A stretch of DNA of 64,000 nucleotides from M3007 sp046316495 (GCA_046316495.1 JBKDAM010000076.1:5891-69890), one strand, 5' to 3'; positions 1 through 8,478 are shown, numbered from the stretch's first letter. A program made the numbers and translations. Notes: generated from the letters alone by a model not told the origin.

Positions 1-1
1 C

Positions 2-1852
2 CGAGTAGCTGCAGAAATCAATACCCCTTCTGCCCAGTTACTGAAAAGAAATATGTATCGGCAGGCCATGACATTGGTTCGTGACCGCGACCATATTGCA
101 GGGATGCCGGATGACCTTTACCTACGAATTGGAAGAACGAAATCTACCATCCCTTCAGACTCCGTATATGCCGGGCTTCGGCTTGCGACCCTGGCGTTGG
201 GCGATACGAGTTTGACGGTATTTCAGAAAGTTTGCTCTAGGTATGCCACATTGGATCACTTTGGGGTGGACACCTCCCTTACGGAGGTGCAGATCAAAGA
301 CTTATGCGATCGACTATCTAAATATGATTTAGTATTGGTGAGCCAACACAAAACACGTTCAAAAGCCAAAGACAACTTTGGATTAACGAAAGGGCTTTTA
401 CAGTTGGTTGATCAGCTTAATTCCACCTGTCGAATTGCATTGACAGTATTCGGAAATCCATACAGCCTTCGTTATTTTGATCAAATACCCTCATTAATGC
501 TTGCCTTTACAGAAGATCCTATCGCCCAGGAAATGGCTGCTCAAGCATGGTTTGGCGCATCGGATATTACGGGTAGACTTCCTGTTGAGGTAAGTCCAGC
601 AGCGCGGTTCCAGCAGGGGGTTCAAAAAAAATGGGAAAATAAGCGATTAGCGTATGATTTGCCTGAATCTGTAGGAATGAGCAGTGATAGTTTGGCAAAA
701 CTAGACGCCTTAGTTCAGGAAATGATCAAAAGAAAGGCGACCCCAGGATGTCAGTTGCTCATTGCAAAAAATGGAACGGTGGTTTGGAATAAAGCGTATG
801 GGTACTACACGTATGACTCTTTAATTTCGGTTTCTACGGAGACGCTTTTTGATTTAGCATCCATTACCAAAGTTGCAGCAACCACCTTGGCGGTGATGAA
901 GTTGGCGGAGGAAGGACGGATTGCTACGAATCAGCCTCTATCCGCTTATCTTCCTGAACTTCAAAAAGGAAATAAAAAGGACCTTCGGATTGATGAGTTG
1001 ATGGTGCATCAGGCTGGACTTCAAGCATGGATTCCATTTTATAAACAAACCCTAGATAGTCTTCAGCGCCCTAAAACGGCCCTTTACAAAACGCAGTCAA
1101 CCCCTGATTTTTTTACCCCTGTTGCAGATCAATTATGGATGAAAAACAGGTATCAGGATACGATTTGGCAGCAAATTTTAGAATCTCCACTTCGATCGGA
1201 TAAAGGGTACAAATATTCTGACCTAACGATGTACCTCATGGCCCGATTATTGGAAAGACAAACTGGAAAACGCCTGGATATGTTGGTGGAGGAAACGTTC
1301 TACCGACCCTTGCAGATGCACCATACGCTTTACAATCCCTGGGAAAAAGGGTGGGCCACACGCTGTGCTCCGACAGAAGAAGACCATTACTTTAGGCATC
1401 GTACCATTCAGGGGTATGTGCATGACATGGGTGCCGCTATGCTGGGAGGAGTAAGTGGTCATGCGGGTCTATTTTCGAATGCTAGTGATCTTGCAAAATT
1501 GGCGCAGATGTTGTTAAACAATGGGAGCTATGCCGGGAGAAGGTACTTCCTACCTGAGACGGTCCACCACTTCACTTCCAGGCAACTTGGAAGCAGTCGT
1601 AGGGGTTTAGGATTCGATATGAAAGAAACGGACACAAAGGCAGCGATGAACATGACCGACTTGGCAGGAAAAAACACCTATGGACATTTAGGATTTACAG
1701 GGAACGCACTGTGGATTGATCCTGATCAGCAATTAGTGTTTATCTTTTTGTCGAATCGAACTTACCCAGATATGAATAATAATCTGCTGATGGAAGGCAA
1801 TTACCGTCCCCGTTTACAAGAGATAGTATATAGGTCAATCAAACCTAAATAA
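2..1852 (+). CDS. GH3 / serine beta-lactamase-like fusion protein, 3' part only
   Basis: The reading frame is open to the window's left edge with no stop, so the true start lies upstream and only about 616 residues are visible. The first ~200 residues match the C-terminal domain of family 3 glycoside hydrolases (an FGNPY stretch, then EDPIAQEMAAQAWFG and GRLPVEV). The rest is a class C beta-lactamase/serine hydrolase domain: the SxxK motif SITK is at about nt 860-871, a YSD in the YxN position follows, and a GHLGFTG stretch near the end matches the HxG box. Bacteroidota commonly encode this fusion as a surface GH3 beta-N-acetylglucosaminidase joined to a hydrolase, and a role in cell-wall fragment processing is inferred. 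The stop TAA is at 1850-1852. The GH3 catalytic domain itself is outside the window. Confidence 0.85.
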   Translation, partial: RVAAEINTPSAQLLKRNMYRQAMTLVRDRDHIAGMPDDLYLRIGRTKSTIPSDSVYAGLRLATLALGDTSLTVFQKVCSRYATLDHFGVDTSLTEVQIKDLCDRLSKYDLVLVSQHKTRSKAKDNFGLTKGLLQLVDQLNSTCRIALTVFGNPYSLRYFDQIPSLMLAFTEDPIAQEMAAQAWFGASDITGRLPVEVSPAARFQQGVQKKWENKRLAYDLPESVGMSSDSLAKLDALVQEMIKRKATPGCQLLIAKNGTVVWNKAYGYYTYDSLISVSTETLFDLASITKVAATTLAVMKLAEEGRIATNQPLSAYLPELQKGNKKDLRIDELMVHQAGLQAWIPFYKQTLDSLQRPKTALYKTQSTPDFFTPVADQLWMKNRYQDTIWQQILESPLRSDKGYKYSDLTMYLMARLLERQTGKRLDMLVEETFYRPLQMHHTLYNPWEKGWATRCAPTEEDHYFRHRTIQGYVHDMGAAMLGGVSGHAGLFSNASDLAKLAQMLLNNGSYAGRRYFLPETVHHFTSRQLGSSRRGLGFDMKETDTKAAMNMTDLAGKNTYGHLGFTGNALWIDPDQQLVFIFLSNRTYPDMNNNLLMEGNYRPRLQEIVYRSIKPK

Positions 1853-1927
1853 ACGCTCACTCTCCAGAGTTTTTAATAGAATGCTAGAATTATTAAGTAC
1901 AGCCGGTTATTTTAGGAGGTTCTAAAA

Positions 1928-1969
1928 TTTTCGGGCGTGACAGGCAACTAAGCTTGTATCGCCCGAAAA
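1928..1969. repeat. 10-bp inverted repeat downstream of the GH3 fusion
   Basis: TTTTCGGGCG (1928-1937) and CGCCCGAAAA (1960-1969) form a perfect 10-bp inverted repeat around a 22-nt loop. It lies between the convergent ends of the GH3 fusion and the Rpn gene. No clean U-tract follows on either strand, so it is a weak terminator candidate, or another kind of hairpin. Confidence 0.5.
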
Positions 1970-1997
1970 GGAATCATTCGAAGTAATATTTATTCGG

Positions 1998-3140
1998 TTA
2001 CTTTCGCTCTAACAGTCTTTTCACTGCTTCTACCTCTAGATCAAATAAGGATGCTAACTCCTCTAGCTTCATACTAGGGTGTTTAGTTTGGAAAGACTTC
2101 AAAGCCATCTCCATTCCTTTTTCAAGCCCTTCCTTGATTCCTATTTCCATACCCTCCTGTTTACCCTCTGCTCTACCTTCTGCCTTGCCCTCTGCTCTAC
2201 CTTCTGCCTTGCCTTCTGCTCTACCTTCTGCTCTACCTTCTGCCTTACCTTCAGCCCTTCCTTCAGCCCTTCCTTCAGCCCTTCCTTCCTCAATCGCCTG
2301 TCTTTTTAACTCTTTAAATTTGCCTTTGTACCAAAATTTTGCAATCATTTCAACTGCCTCCATATAATTTTCCTCTTTGCTTGGGAAGGTTGAATACTGT
2401 TTCATACTTTTTAGCCGAGCTTTGAATGGTTTTGAAATAAGAAAAAGGTATTGAGTAGTGATAGTAGCCAAATGAGACAACTGCCCACCCTCACTTGTTG
2501 ATGAAACAAAAGTAAGGTAATCCACCCAAAATACAGAGAGCAGTTCACTGTCGCGACCGTATTTTAAAGCCTTAAATAAGATTTTTAAGGACTCTTTTGG
2601 AAGTTGCTGTAGTTCTTCCTCCGGTGCTTGGTAAAGGTCAATGACCATAAACTCAAAATCATAGGTATAGGACAAATACGCCTCAGGGTAATCCGGGTAC
2701 AGATCGCCTTTGGAATACCTGGTCATTGCTCTCGGACCGTGGTATAAAACAATCGGAATAGTCAGAACAAAGGGCTCTTTATTCTTTAAATTTTTTTCTT
2801 CAGCGTTTGATAAATAGCGAACCAATTGAATACGAAGCGAACCCTTGGGTGGGTCTTGGCTTTTATGCTCCACCAGCAAGGAGATTAACAAGGGCTGACC
2901 ACTAAAAGTCTGACAGGTAAAACAGATATCCGTAAAATGTTGACGGAGCTCCTCGTCAACATAACTATCGGAGTTGGAACGAAGGCTATCCCAATTCAAA
3001 CTCGGGCAACTTGACTTTTCAAAGGCGTATTGAAAAAATGCCAAGGCAAGATCCTCTTGTTGAAAAGCACTTCTTACATAATGATCATGGGTAAAGGAAC
3101 GAGGAGCTCTAGATCGATTGGCACGCGCCTTTTTTGCCAT
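1998..3140 (-). CDS. Rpn family recombination-promoting nuclease / putative transposase
   Basis: This 380-residue protein matches the Rpn (transposase_31, PD-(D/E)XK) family. D71 in FTDICF and E91-H-K93 in LLVEHKSQ fit the nuclease core, followed by the typical LRIQLVRYL helix. The C-terminal third contains about ten four-residue units of the form (R/K)AEG, encoded by a 12-bp tandem repeat (2166-2285). A helical tail follows, ending in a short leucine-rich segment. Rpn proteins are DNA endonucleases linked to recA-independent recombination and horizontal exchange, and often occur as multiple genomic copies. A promoter box TATGTTTG lies at 3182-3189 on the minus strand. The gene stands alone, with no mobile-element ends seen. 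Repeat number could change in frame by slippage. Confidence 0.85.
   Translation of the reverse strand: MAKKARANRSRAPRSFTHDHYVRSAFQQEDLALAFFQYAFEKSSCPSLNWDSLRSNSDSYVDEELRQHFTDICFTCQTFSGQPLLISLLVEHKSQDPPKGSLRIQLVRYLSNAEEKNLKNKEPFVLTIPIVLYHGPRAMTRYSKGDLYPDYPEAYLSYTYDFEFMVIDLYQAPEEELQQLPKESLKILFKALKYGRDSELLSVFWVDYLTFVSSTSEGGQLSHLATITTQYLFLISKPFKARLKSMKQYSTFPSKEENYMEAVEMIAKFWYKGKFKELKRQAIEEGRAEGRAEGRAEGKAEGRAEGRAEGKAEGRAEGKAEGRAEGKQEGMEIGIKEGLEKGMEMALKSFQTKHPSMKLEELASLFDLEVEAVKRLLERK
2166..2285 (-). repeat. 12-bp coding minisatellite in the Rpn gene
   Basis: Ten near-identical 12-bp units lie in tandem, with plus-strand forms CTCTGCTCTACC, TTCTGCCTTGCC and TTCAGCCCTTCC. They encode RAEG or KAEG. 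Three adjacent units at the 2250-2285 end are identical, which suggests recent expansion. Because 12 is a multiple of 3, gain or loss of units preserves the frame. Confidence 0.9.
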
Positions 3141-3181
3141 AACAGGACGCTAATAGTACGTTAGGAATTACAGTAGAGGGG

Positions 3182-3189
3182 CAAACATA
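3182..3189 (-). promoter_or_regulatory. -7 promoter box for the Rpn gene
   Basis: On the minus strand the octamer reads TATGTTTG, an exact match to the Bacteroidota -7 consensus TAnnTTTG. It sits about 42 nt upstream of the ATG of the Rpn gene. No clear -33 TTTG was identified. Confidence 0.5.
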
Positions 3190-3238
3190 CGAAGTCTTTT
3201 AATTTTCTATTTGAAAAACGAGAACAAAAAGTACAAAA

Positions 3239-3276
3239 AAGGCCATCTATCCGGTAATCCCGAATAAATGGCCTTC
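3239..3276 (-). terminator. Intrinsic terminator of the OmpA lipoprotein gene
   Basis: AAGGCCAT and ATGGCCTT form an 8-bp stem around a 22-nt loop. On the minus strand the stem is followed by TTTTTTG, and it lies just past the stop codon of the OmpA-family gene. Confidence 0.75.
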
Positions 3277-3302
3277 CCACCCCATAAAATCAATCGTTGA
3301 TC

Positions 3303-4226
3303 CTATTTAGAAGGTACTTTTGACGGATCTAATAGGTCGTAAAATTGATCCAACTTTGGAAGAATTATAATTCGGGTGCGACGATTAGTAGCTCTTCCTG
3401 CCTCCGTATCGTTGCTTGCCAAGGTATTGTATTCTCCCCTACCAGCCGCAATGAGTCGGTTCGGATTTACTTTATACTGGGTTTGAAGAGCTCTTACCAC
3501 CGAAGTAGCTCGCTTTACACTCAAATCCCAATTGTCAGCGATACAGTCATTCTTGATTGGCACATTGTCGGTGTACCCTTCAACCATCACTTCCAACTCT
3601 GGACGAGCAGCAACGATCTGAGCGATTTTTGCCAAAACCTCTTGTGCACGAGGAGTTAGGTTGGCACTTCCGCTTTGGTACAACATTTTATCAGATAAAT
3701 TGACAAATACAACTGTTTTATCCACTTTAACCTCGATGTCCCGATCTTCAATGCCATCGCGCAACATACTGGTAAGGTTCACTGCAAGCGCTAAATTGAT
3801 AGAATCAGCTCGGGTTTTTGCGTTTTGGAGGATTGCCAAATATTTGTCTTTCCGCTCTAGCTGTGAAAGGGTCTCTTTGATATTGTCATTTGCTGACTTA
3901 TTCAAATTCGTTAAATCACCAACCGTAGATAACTGCTTATCGCGCAATGTTTGGCAATCTGAAAGTTGAGACTTCAGAAATTGTATTTGCTCCTCATAAA
4001 TTTTTTGAGCATTAACGGCATTTGATCGGTCCTGTTCACAAAGCGAAAGGCGGTTCATGTAGTCGTTCAGGCTTTTACCACACTTTCCCAAATCCTTGTT
4101 GGCAACCGCCAACTCATTTTTGGTTTGGAGTAGTTCACTCTCCAATGCAGTAAACTTCTTTTTTGTCACACAGGAAGAAAGAGCTCCAAGCAACAATGGA
4201 AGCAGTAAAAGGTGTTGTAGTTTCAT
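3303..4226 (-). CDS. OmpA family lipoprotein
   Basis: This 307-residue outer-membrane lipoprotein is predicted to anchor to peptidoglycan. The N-terminus has a signal peptide ending in the lipobox LSSC (Cys at about residue 19). It is followed by a coiled-coil-like region (about 25-130) with many Lys, Glu and Gln residues, and a C-terminal OmpA/MotB-type domain (about 165-300) with EGYTDNVPI, NWDLSVKRA and RATNRRTRI, the hallmarks of the peptidoglycan-binding fold. The coding start is ATG. The CoA-binding gene lies 45 nt upstream on the same strand and could share the transcript. An intrinsic terminator follows at 3239-3276. The precise cellular partner is unknown. Confidence 0.9.
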   Translation of the reverse strand: MKLQHLLLLPLLLGALSSCVTKKKFTALESELLQTKNELAVANKDLGKCGKSLNDYMNRLSLCEQDRSNAVNAQKIYEEQIQFLKSQLSDCQTLRDKQLSTVGDLTNLNKSANDNIKETLSQLERKDKYLAILQNAKTRADSINLALAVNLTSMLRDGIEDRDIEVKVDKTVVFVNLSDKMLYQSGSANLTPRAQEVLAKIAQIVAARPELEVMVEGYTDNVPIKNDCIADNWDLSVKRATSVVRALQTQYKVNPNRLIAAGRGEYNTLASNDTEAGRATNRRTRIIILPKLDQFYDLLDPSKVPSK

Positions 4227-4271
4227 AAAATGGGTTGATTAATGACTAAAATAATTATGGATCCGTTCTAG

Positions 4272-4637
4272 TTAATAGTTACCAATTGACAGCATCACTA
4301 AGGTACAAGCCTCTAAAGGCTCTATTCCCTTTTCCAATGCCAACCGTTTCAATTCTGGATTCTCAGTGCCCGGATTGAAAATAAGTCGCTTAGGCTTTAA
4401 TCGGAGGATGTAATCAACTAATCCCTCTTGCCGGTCGGCCCCCACGTACAAGGTCACGGTATCCACCTCCGATACCGGGGGTTGGCCGGTTTGGATCTCC
4501 ACCTCTCCTATTTTTCCCTCTCTCGAACCCACCGCCACCACATCATACCCATTTCGCTGCAGCGCCATTACCGCTTTCCAAGAGTACCGTTCAGCATTGG
4601 GAGAAGCACCTAACACAAGTGTTTTTTTTCTTGACAT
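4272..4637 (-). CDS. CoA-binding domain protein (YccU-like)
   Basis: This is a 121-residue stand-alone Rossmann-fold protein of the CoA_binding_2 family. The N-terminal TLVLGASPNAERYSWKAV is the nucleotide/CoA-binding loop, and the C-terminal ends in the characteristic EPLEACTLVMLS stretch with a conserved Cys. Family members bind CoA in structures, but their physiological role is not settled. The upstream region is divergent from the gene at 4790. A near-consensus -7 box GATCTTTG lies at 4661-4668 on the minus strand, about 24 nt before the start. It probably heads a short operon with the OmpA lipoprotein. Confidence 0.85.
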   Translation of the reverse strand: MSRKKTLVLGASPNAERYSWKAVMALQRNGYDVVAVGSREGKIGEVEIQTGQPPVSEVDTVTLYVGADRQEGLVDYILRLKPKRLIFNPGTENPELKRLALEKGIEPLEACTLVMLSIGNY

Positions 4638-4789
4638 AAATTCAAGGTTTAAATCCGTAACAAAGATCGGAATAAATTTGTTACATACTTCATCATTTTA
4701 TGGCAATAAGCTTTTCTAAAGCTTGTATGTAAATAGGATTTCACTGTGTAACAAAACCTTGCTGTACCTTAGCTCCTAAAATATTGGTA

Positions 4790-5146
4790 ATGGAAGATTG
4801 GGAACTTGATTTTGAATGGTTGCATGTGCAACACACCGTAAAAGAGGCAATGCAGCAGGAGGGGTTACCTGACTTAAATACTGTCCTGTTCCTTATTGGA
4901 ATTCAAGAATTGGGTCGATGGAAAAAGAAATTTTCCAAAGAAGAAAAACAAGACCTGATGCATATTGCTGTCTGCCGCCTGCTCTCCTTCGAAGACTATT
5001 TCGTTTTTGCCGGGAGAGATGCAGATGGCTGGCCCCACTGGAGGCAAACCCGTGAAATGCATCAACTGACAACCCTCAAACAAGAACGCCTGCTAAAAGA
5101 GCTCGCCGTTCGATATTTTAAGGAACTGGAAGCAGAACAGAACTAA
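4790..5146 (+). CDS. Conserved small protein upstream of bshA, function unknown
   Basis: This 118-residue soluble, probably helical protein is rich in charged and aromatic residues. I do not recognise a named domain. The ATG at 4790 is preferred; an in-frame TTG at 4784 is possible and would add two residues. No signal peptide or membrane segment is visible. Its stop is only 10 nt before bshA, so the two are almost certainly co-transcribed. Conserved-looking stretches are GIQELGRWKKKFSKEEKQDLMHIA and the WPHWRQT segment. The linkage may mean a role connected to bacillithiol or sugar metabolism, but that is inference from position only. Confidence 0.75.
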   Translation: MEDWELDFEWLHVQHTVKEAMQQEGLPDLNTVLFLIGIQELGRWKKKFSKEEKQDLMHIAVCRLLSFEDYFVFAGRDADGWPHWRQTREMHQLTTLKQERLLKELAVRYFKELEAEQN

Positions 5147-5156
5147 TTTAACTGCA

Positions 5157-6302
5157 ATGATGAAAATAGGAATTGTATGCTATCCTACCTACGGTGGATC
5201 CGGGGTAGTAGCTACCGAGTTAGGATTAGGGTTGGCTCGAAAGGGACATGAAGTACATTTCATTACCTATCGAAGACCCGTACGCCTTGCCCATTTCCTC
5301 CCCAACGTTTTTTACCATGAGGTAGATGGAGAGGACTATCCGCTCTTCGAATACCCTCCCTACGATACAGCTCTCGCATCCAAAATTGTGGACGTGGTAC
5401 AATACCAAAACTTGGATATACTACACGTACACTATGCGATCCCACATGCGACGGTGGCCTACACCGCCAAAAAAATTCTTCTGACTAAAGGTCGTTACAT
5501 CCCAGTAATCACCACTTTGCACGGGACAGATATTACCCTAGTCGGAAATAACAGGGCGTTTGCCCCCGTAGTTGAGTTCAGTATCAATAAAAGCGACGGT
5601 GTCACCGCCGTGTCACAAGCACTCAAAACCGATACCCTGAAATTATTTGAAATTGACCGGGACATTAGAGTGATTTATAATTTCATTGACTTCGAGCGCT
5701 TTAAGAAAACAAATAAAGATCATTTTAAAAAAATCATTGCTCCCGACGGCGAGCGTATCCTCGCACACACCTCCAACTTTAGAAAGGTCAAGCGAATCGA
5801 AGATGCCATCCGAATCTTTAAACGTGTACACCAGGCAGTTCCATCCAAATTACTGATGATCGGCGATGGACCTGAACGACAAAATGCCGAACAGCTCTGC
5901 CGAGAACTCAACCTCTGCGACCATGTGCGTTTTCTAGGCAAGCAAGATCCAATTGAAGAGCTATTAGCTATTTGCGACCTCTTCCTGATGCCCTCTGAAA
6001 GCGAGTCTTTCGGCCTGGCAGCACTGGAGGCGATGGCCTGCGAAGTGCCCGTCATCTCCTCTAACGGCGGTGGATTGCCCGAGGTCAATCTGCATGGAAT
6101 CACCGGGTTCCTAAGTGACCCGGGCAAAGTAGATGAAATGGCTAACTATGCCATCCAACTACTCGAAAACGACGAAATGCTCCTCCAATTTCGTGAAAAC
6201 GCCTTAAAACAAGCCCAAAGATTCTCCTTAGACCAAATCTTACCAGATTACGAGCGGTACTATGAAGAAATACTACAATCCAGCCATCAAAAAGTAGACT
6301 AA
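5157..6302 (+). CDS. bshA: N-acetyl-alpha-D-glucosaminyl L-malate synthase BshA
   Basis: This 381-residue GT-B fold glycosyltransferase (family 4) catalyses the first step of bacillithiol synthesis, joining GlcNAc from UDP-GlcNAc to L-malate. The N-terminus MKIGIVCYPTYGGSGVVATE and the following HEVHFITYRRP are highly typical of BshA. The C-terminal half has the family 4 E-x7-E region SESFGLAALEAMACEVPV and the GGGLPEV loop. The annotated start is the first of two ATGs in tandem (5157, 5160). The length matches the family norm. Other bacillithiol genes (bshB, bshC) are not in the window. It is preceded closely by the small conserved protein at 4790, and dcd begins 78 nt later with its own promoter box. 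Confidence 0.95.
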   Translation: MMKIGIVCYPTYGGSGVVATELGLGLARKGHEVHFITYRRPVRLAHFLPNVFYHEVDGEDYPLFEYPPYDTALASKIVDVVQYQNLDILHVHYAIPHATVAYTAKKILLTKGRYIPVITTLHGTDITLVGNNRAFAPVVEFSINKSDGVTAVSQALKTDTLKLFEIDRDIRVIYNFIDFERFKKTNKDHFKKIIAPDGERILAHTSNFRKVKRIEDAIRIFKRVHQAVPSKLLMIGDGPERQNAEQLCRELNLCDHVRFLGKQDPIEELLAICDLFLMPSESESFGLAALEAMACEVPVISSNGGGLPEVNLHGITGFLSDPGKVDEMANYAIQLLENDEMLLQFRENALKQAQRFSLDQILPDYERYYEEILQSSHQKVD

Positions 6303-6352
6303 GCATTCGCCCATCTTCTCAAAAGAAGCGTCAATTTTCATCCATTCCGCAG

Positions 6353-6360
6353 TACCTTTG
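6353..6360 (+). promoter_or_regulatory. -7 promoter box upstream of dcd
   Basis: TACCTTTG matches the Bacteroidota -7 consensus TAnnTTTG exactly. It lies 20 nt before the TTG start of dcd, which predicts a very short leader of about 14 nt. It would let dcd, the small lipoprotein gene and aroA be transcribed separately from bshA. Confidence 0.6.
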
Positions 6361-6380
6361 AGCTCTAAACAGCTATTACC

Positions 6381-6917
6381 TTGATTCTATCCGATAAAAA
6401 AATTCTCGAAGCCATCGCCTCTGGCCAAATCGTAATCGAACCGTTCAGACCCGAATCCTTGGGAACGAATTCTTATGATGTACACTTAGGTAAACACCTG
6501 GCAGTCTACAAAGAGCGTGTGCTCGATGCTAAAAAACACAACCAAGTAGAACATTTCGATATCCCCGAGGAGGGCTTTGTGCTCCAACCCGGCACCCTCT
6601 ACCTTGGTGTTACAGAGGAATATACCGAAACCCACGGCGCCGTCCCTTTCCTAGAAGGCAAAAGCAGTATTGGTCGACTCGGAATCGATATACACGCCAC
6701 TGCCGGAAAAGGCGACGTAGGATTTTCCAATACTTGGACCCTCGAAATTTCTTGTGTCCAACCTGTCCGCGTTTATGCCGGTATGCCCATCGGACAGCTC
6801 ATTTACTTCGCAGTGGAGGGTGAGATTGAAAACTACTATAACCGCAAACAAAACGCAAAGTATAACCAACGGACCACCCGGCCTGTTGAAAGCATGATGT
6901 GGAAAAATTTCGAATAA
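6381..6917 (+). CDS. dcd: dCTP deaminase
   Basis: This 178-residue enzyme of the dUTPase/dCTP deaminase trimer fold converts dCTP to dUTP for thymidylate synthesis. The sequence begins MILSDKKILEAI, the standard dcd N-terminus, read from a TTG start at 6381; no upstream in-frame ATG fits better. Conserved features are GTNSYDVHLG, the FLEGKSSIGRLGI segment containing the active-site SS-x-x-R, and the GDVGFSNTWTLEI strand. Its stop TAA (6915-6917) overlaps the ATG of the next gene by one base, so translation is likely coupled. Confidence 0.95.
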   Translation: MILSDKKILEAIASGQIVIEPFRPESLGTNSYDVHLGKHLAVYKERVLDAKKHNQVEHFDIPEEGFVLQPGTLYLGVTEEYTETHGAVPFLEGKSSIGRLGIDIHATAGKGDVGFSNTWTLEISCVQPVRVYAGMPIGQLIYFAVEGEIENYYNRKQNAKYNQRTTRPVESMMWKNFE

Positions 6918-7159
6918 TGCGCGCACTGTTATTCCTGCTCTTCATTGCCTCAGGTTGTGGAGACCCCAATATTCCCCTCGACGCTACCGCCCGCCGAAGG
7001 GTGGATTCCCTCGCAGCCGTAGGCGTGGGCCTTGCACGGCAACAACAAGACAGTATCTGCAGAGAACAACGCATAACGCTGCTCCCTGTGCTCATTGACT
7101 CCATTAAAAAAGAACGAATAAGAACAATCCAAGCTCAGCTAAATCAGATACCCCAATGA
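6917..7159 (+). CDS. Small lipoprotein of unknown function
   Basis: This 80-residue predicted lipoprotein starts at ATG 6917 (the A is the last base of the dcd stop). The N-terminus MRALLFLLFIASGCGD is a short signal peptide with lipobox ASGC (Cys at residue 14). The mature part is about 65 residues, highly charged and probably helical, and I recognise no domain. It is sandwiched by overlaps: one base with dcd upstream, and an ATGA overlap with aroA downstream. The overlaps strongly support that it is a real gene. A GTG at 6899 is in frame but would break the signal peptide position. Confidence 0.75.
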   Translation: MRALLFLLFIASGCGDPNIPLDATARRRVDSLAAVGVGLARQQQDSICREQRITLLPVLIDSIKKERIRTIQAQLNQIPQ

Positions 7160-8433
7160 AGTATCAGCCGCTCCCTCCTTTATCAATCCCTCAACTTCCC
7201 ACTAATTTCCATGGATCCATCCACTTGGATGGCTCTAAAAGTATTAGTAACCGAGCACTGATTATTCTACAACTCGCTGGCGTCGACCCGCTCTTTTATC
7301 TCTCCCACCTCTCTACCTCTCAAGATACTCAAACACTCCTTCAGCTCCTTCAAAACCTACATCAAACAGAGCTTAACGCAGGAGATGCCGGTACCACTTT
7401 CCGGTTTATGACCGCCTTCCTCGCTCTTCAACCAGGAGAAAAGGTACTAACTGGATCTCCGGGCTTACAAGCACGACCCATCGGCCCCTTAGTAGAGGCG
7501 CTCCGCCAACTCGGCGTACCGATCAAGTACCTCCAACAACCAGGTTTCCCACCGCTTCAGATCGGCACCCTTCCAACTCTTTCCTCCACTGAAAGCCACA
7601 TTGCCATAAACGCCTCCATAAGCAGCCAATTTGTCTCTGCTCTACTCCTGGTCGCTCCTCAACTACCACATGGTCTCACCCTGACGCTAGAAGGCCATAG
7701 TGTCTCAGCTCCGTACATTCAACTTACCCTCCAATTGATGAACTACTTTGGAGCTGAATGGGAAAAAACTGAAGATACCATTCGGGTGCTACCAGGCACT
7801 TACCAACCTAAACCATTCCAGATTGAAGCGGACTGGTCCGCAGCTTCCTATTGGTATAGCTTGGTAGCCATAGCAGAAGAAGGAGCTAGCCTTTCACTTT
7901 ATGGTCTTCAATCTACTAGTTGGCAAGGCGATGCTGTACTGCCTATCATGATGCGCAGCTTTGGGATCGAAACTACATTTGAATCAGACCACATCCACCT
8001 AAAAAAAGTAGGCCAGGCAAAACCGTTTTTTGAATGGGATTTTTTAGACTGCCCTGACTTGGCACCAACCCTAGCCGTTACCTGCGCTGCCACCGGGGTA
8101 CAAGGTCTTTTCACTGGCCTCGAAACACTACAAATAAAAGAAACGAACCGGATTGCAGCACTTAAAAAAGAACTTGATAAGGTGGGAGTCACCTTCGTAA
8201 AACTCCCTGCTCATTTTAACAAAAAACAACCCGGTAAAACATACTATATGGTAGATGGAAAGGCCCACTGGGAACAGATACTTTCCATCCAAACCTATCA
8301 AGACCATCGAATGGCTATGAGTTTTAGCCCCCTAGCACTGCTCGGTCCCTTGCAAATAGAACAGCCCGACGTGGTAAAAAAATCCTACCCGAGTTTTTGG
8401 CAAGACCTTGACCAGCTCTTTCACGAGAAATAA
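7156..8433 (+). CDS. aroA: 3-phosphoshikimate 1-carboxyvinyltransferase (EPSP synthase)
   Basis: This 425-residue enzyme adds the enolpyruvyl group of PEP to shikimate 3-phosphate, the sixth step of the shikimate pathway to aromatic amino acids. Diagnostic segments are LDGSKSISNRAL near the N-terminus (substrate phosphate binding), GDAGTTFRFMTAFLAL, the ISSQFVSALL region, and KETNRIAALKKEL plus DHRMAMSFSPLALL near the C-terminus. The ATG at 7156 overlaps the stop of the small lipoprotein gene (ATGA). No other aromatic pathway genes are in the window. A hairpin follows at 8444-8478, although its U-tract serves the opposite strand. Confidence 0.95.
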   Translation: MKYQPLPPLSIPQLPTNFHGSIHLDGSKSISNRALIILQLAGVDPLFYLSHLSTSQDTQTLLQLLQNLHQTELNAGDAGTTFRFMTAFLALQPGEKVLTGSPGLQARPIGPLVEALRQLGVPIKYLQQPGFPPLQIGTLPTLSSTESHIAINASISSQFVSALLLVAPQLPHGLTLTLEGHSVSAPYIQLTLQLMNYFGAEWEKTEDTIRVLPGTYQPKPFQIEADWSAASYWYSLVAIAEEGASLSLYGLQSTSWQGDAVLPIMMRSFGIETTFESDHIHLKKVGQAKPFFEWDFLDCPDLAPTLAVTCAATGVQGLFTGLETLQIKETNRIAALKKELDKVGVTFVKLPAHFNKKQPGKTYYMVDGKAHWEQILSIQTYQDHRMAMSFSPLALLGPLQIEQPDVVKKSYPSFWQDLDQLFHEK

Positions 8434-8443
8434 GCAAAAAAAA

Positions 8444-8478
8444 TCCCCAAATCCGATGCTAGACACCTAATTTGGGGA
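8444..8478 (-). terminator. Terminator of the acyltransferase gene
   Basis: TCCCCAAAT (8444-8452) and ATTTGGGGA (8470-8478) form a perfect 9-bp stem. Read on the minus strand it is followed by a run of T, so it terminates the minus-strand gene at 8504. On the plus strand it may help end aroA, but without a U-tract. Confidence 0.75.

Noticed and set aside
1998..3140. Insertion sequence around the Rpn gene
   Set aside because: Rpn is sometimes labelled transposase, but no terminal inverted repeats or target-site duplications were found on either side.
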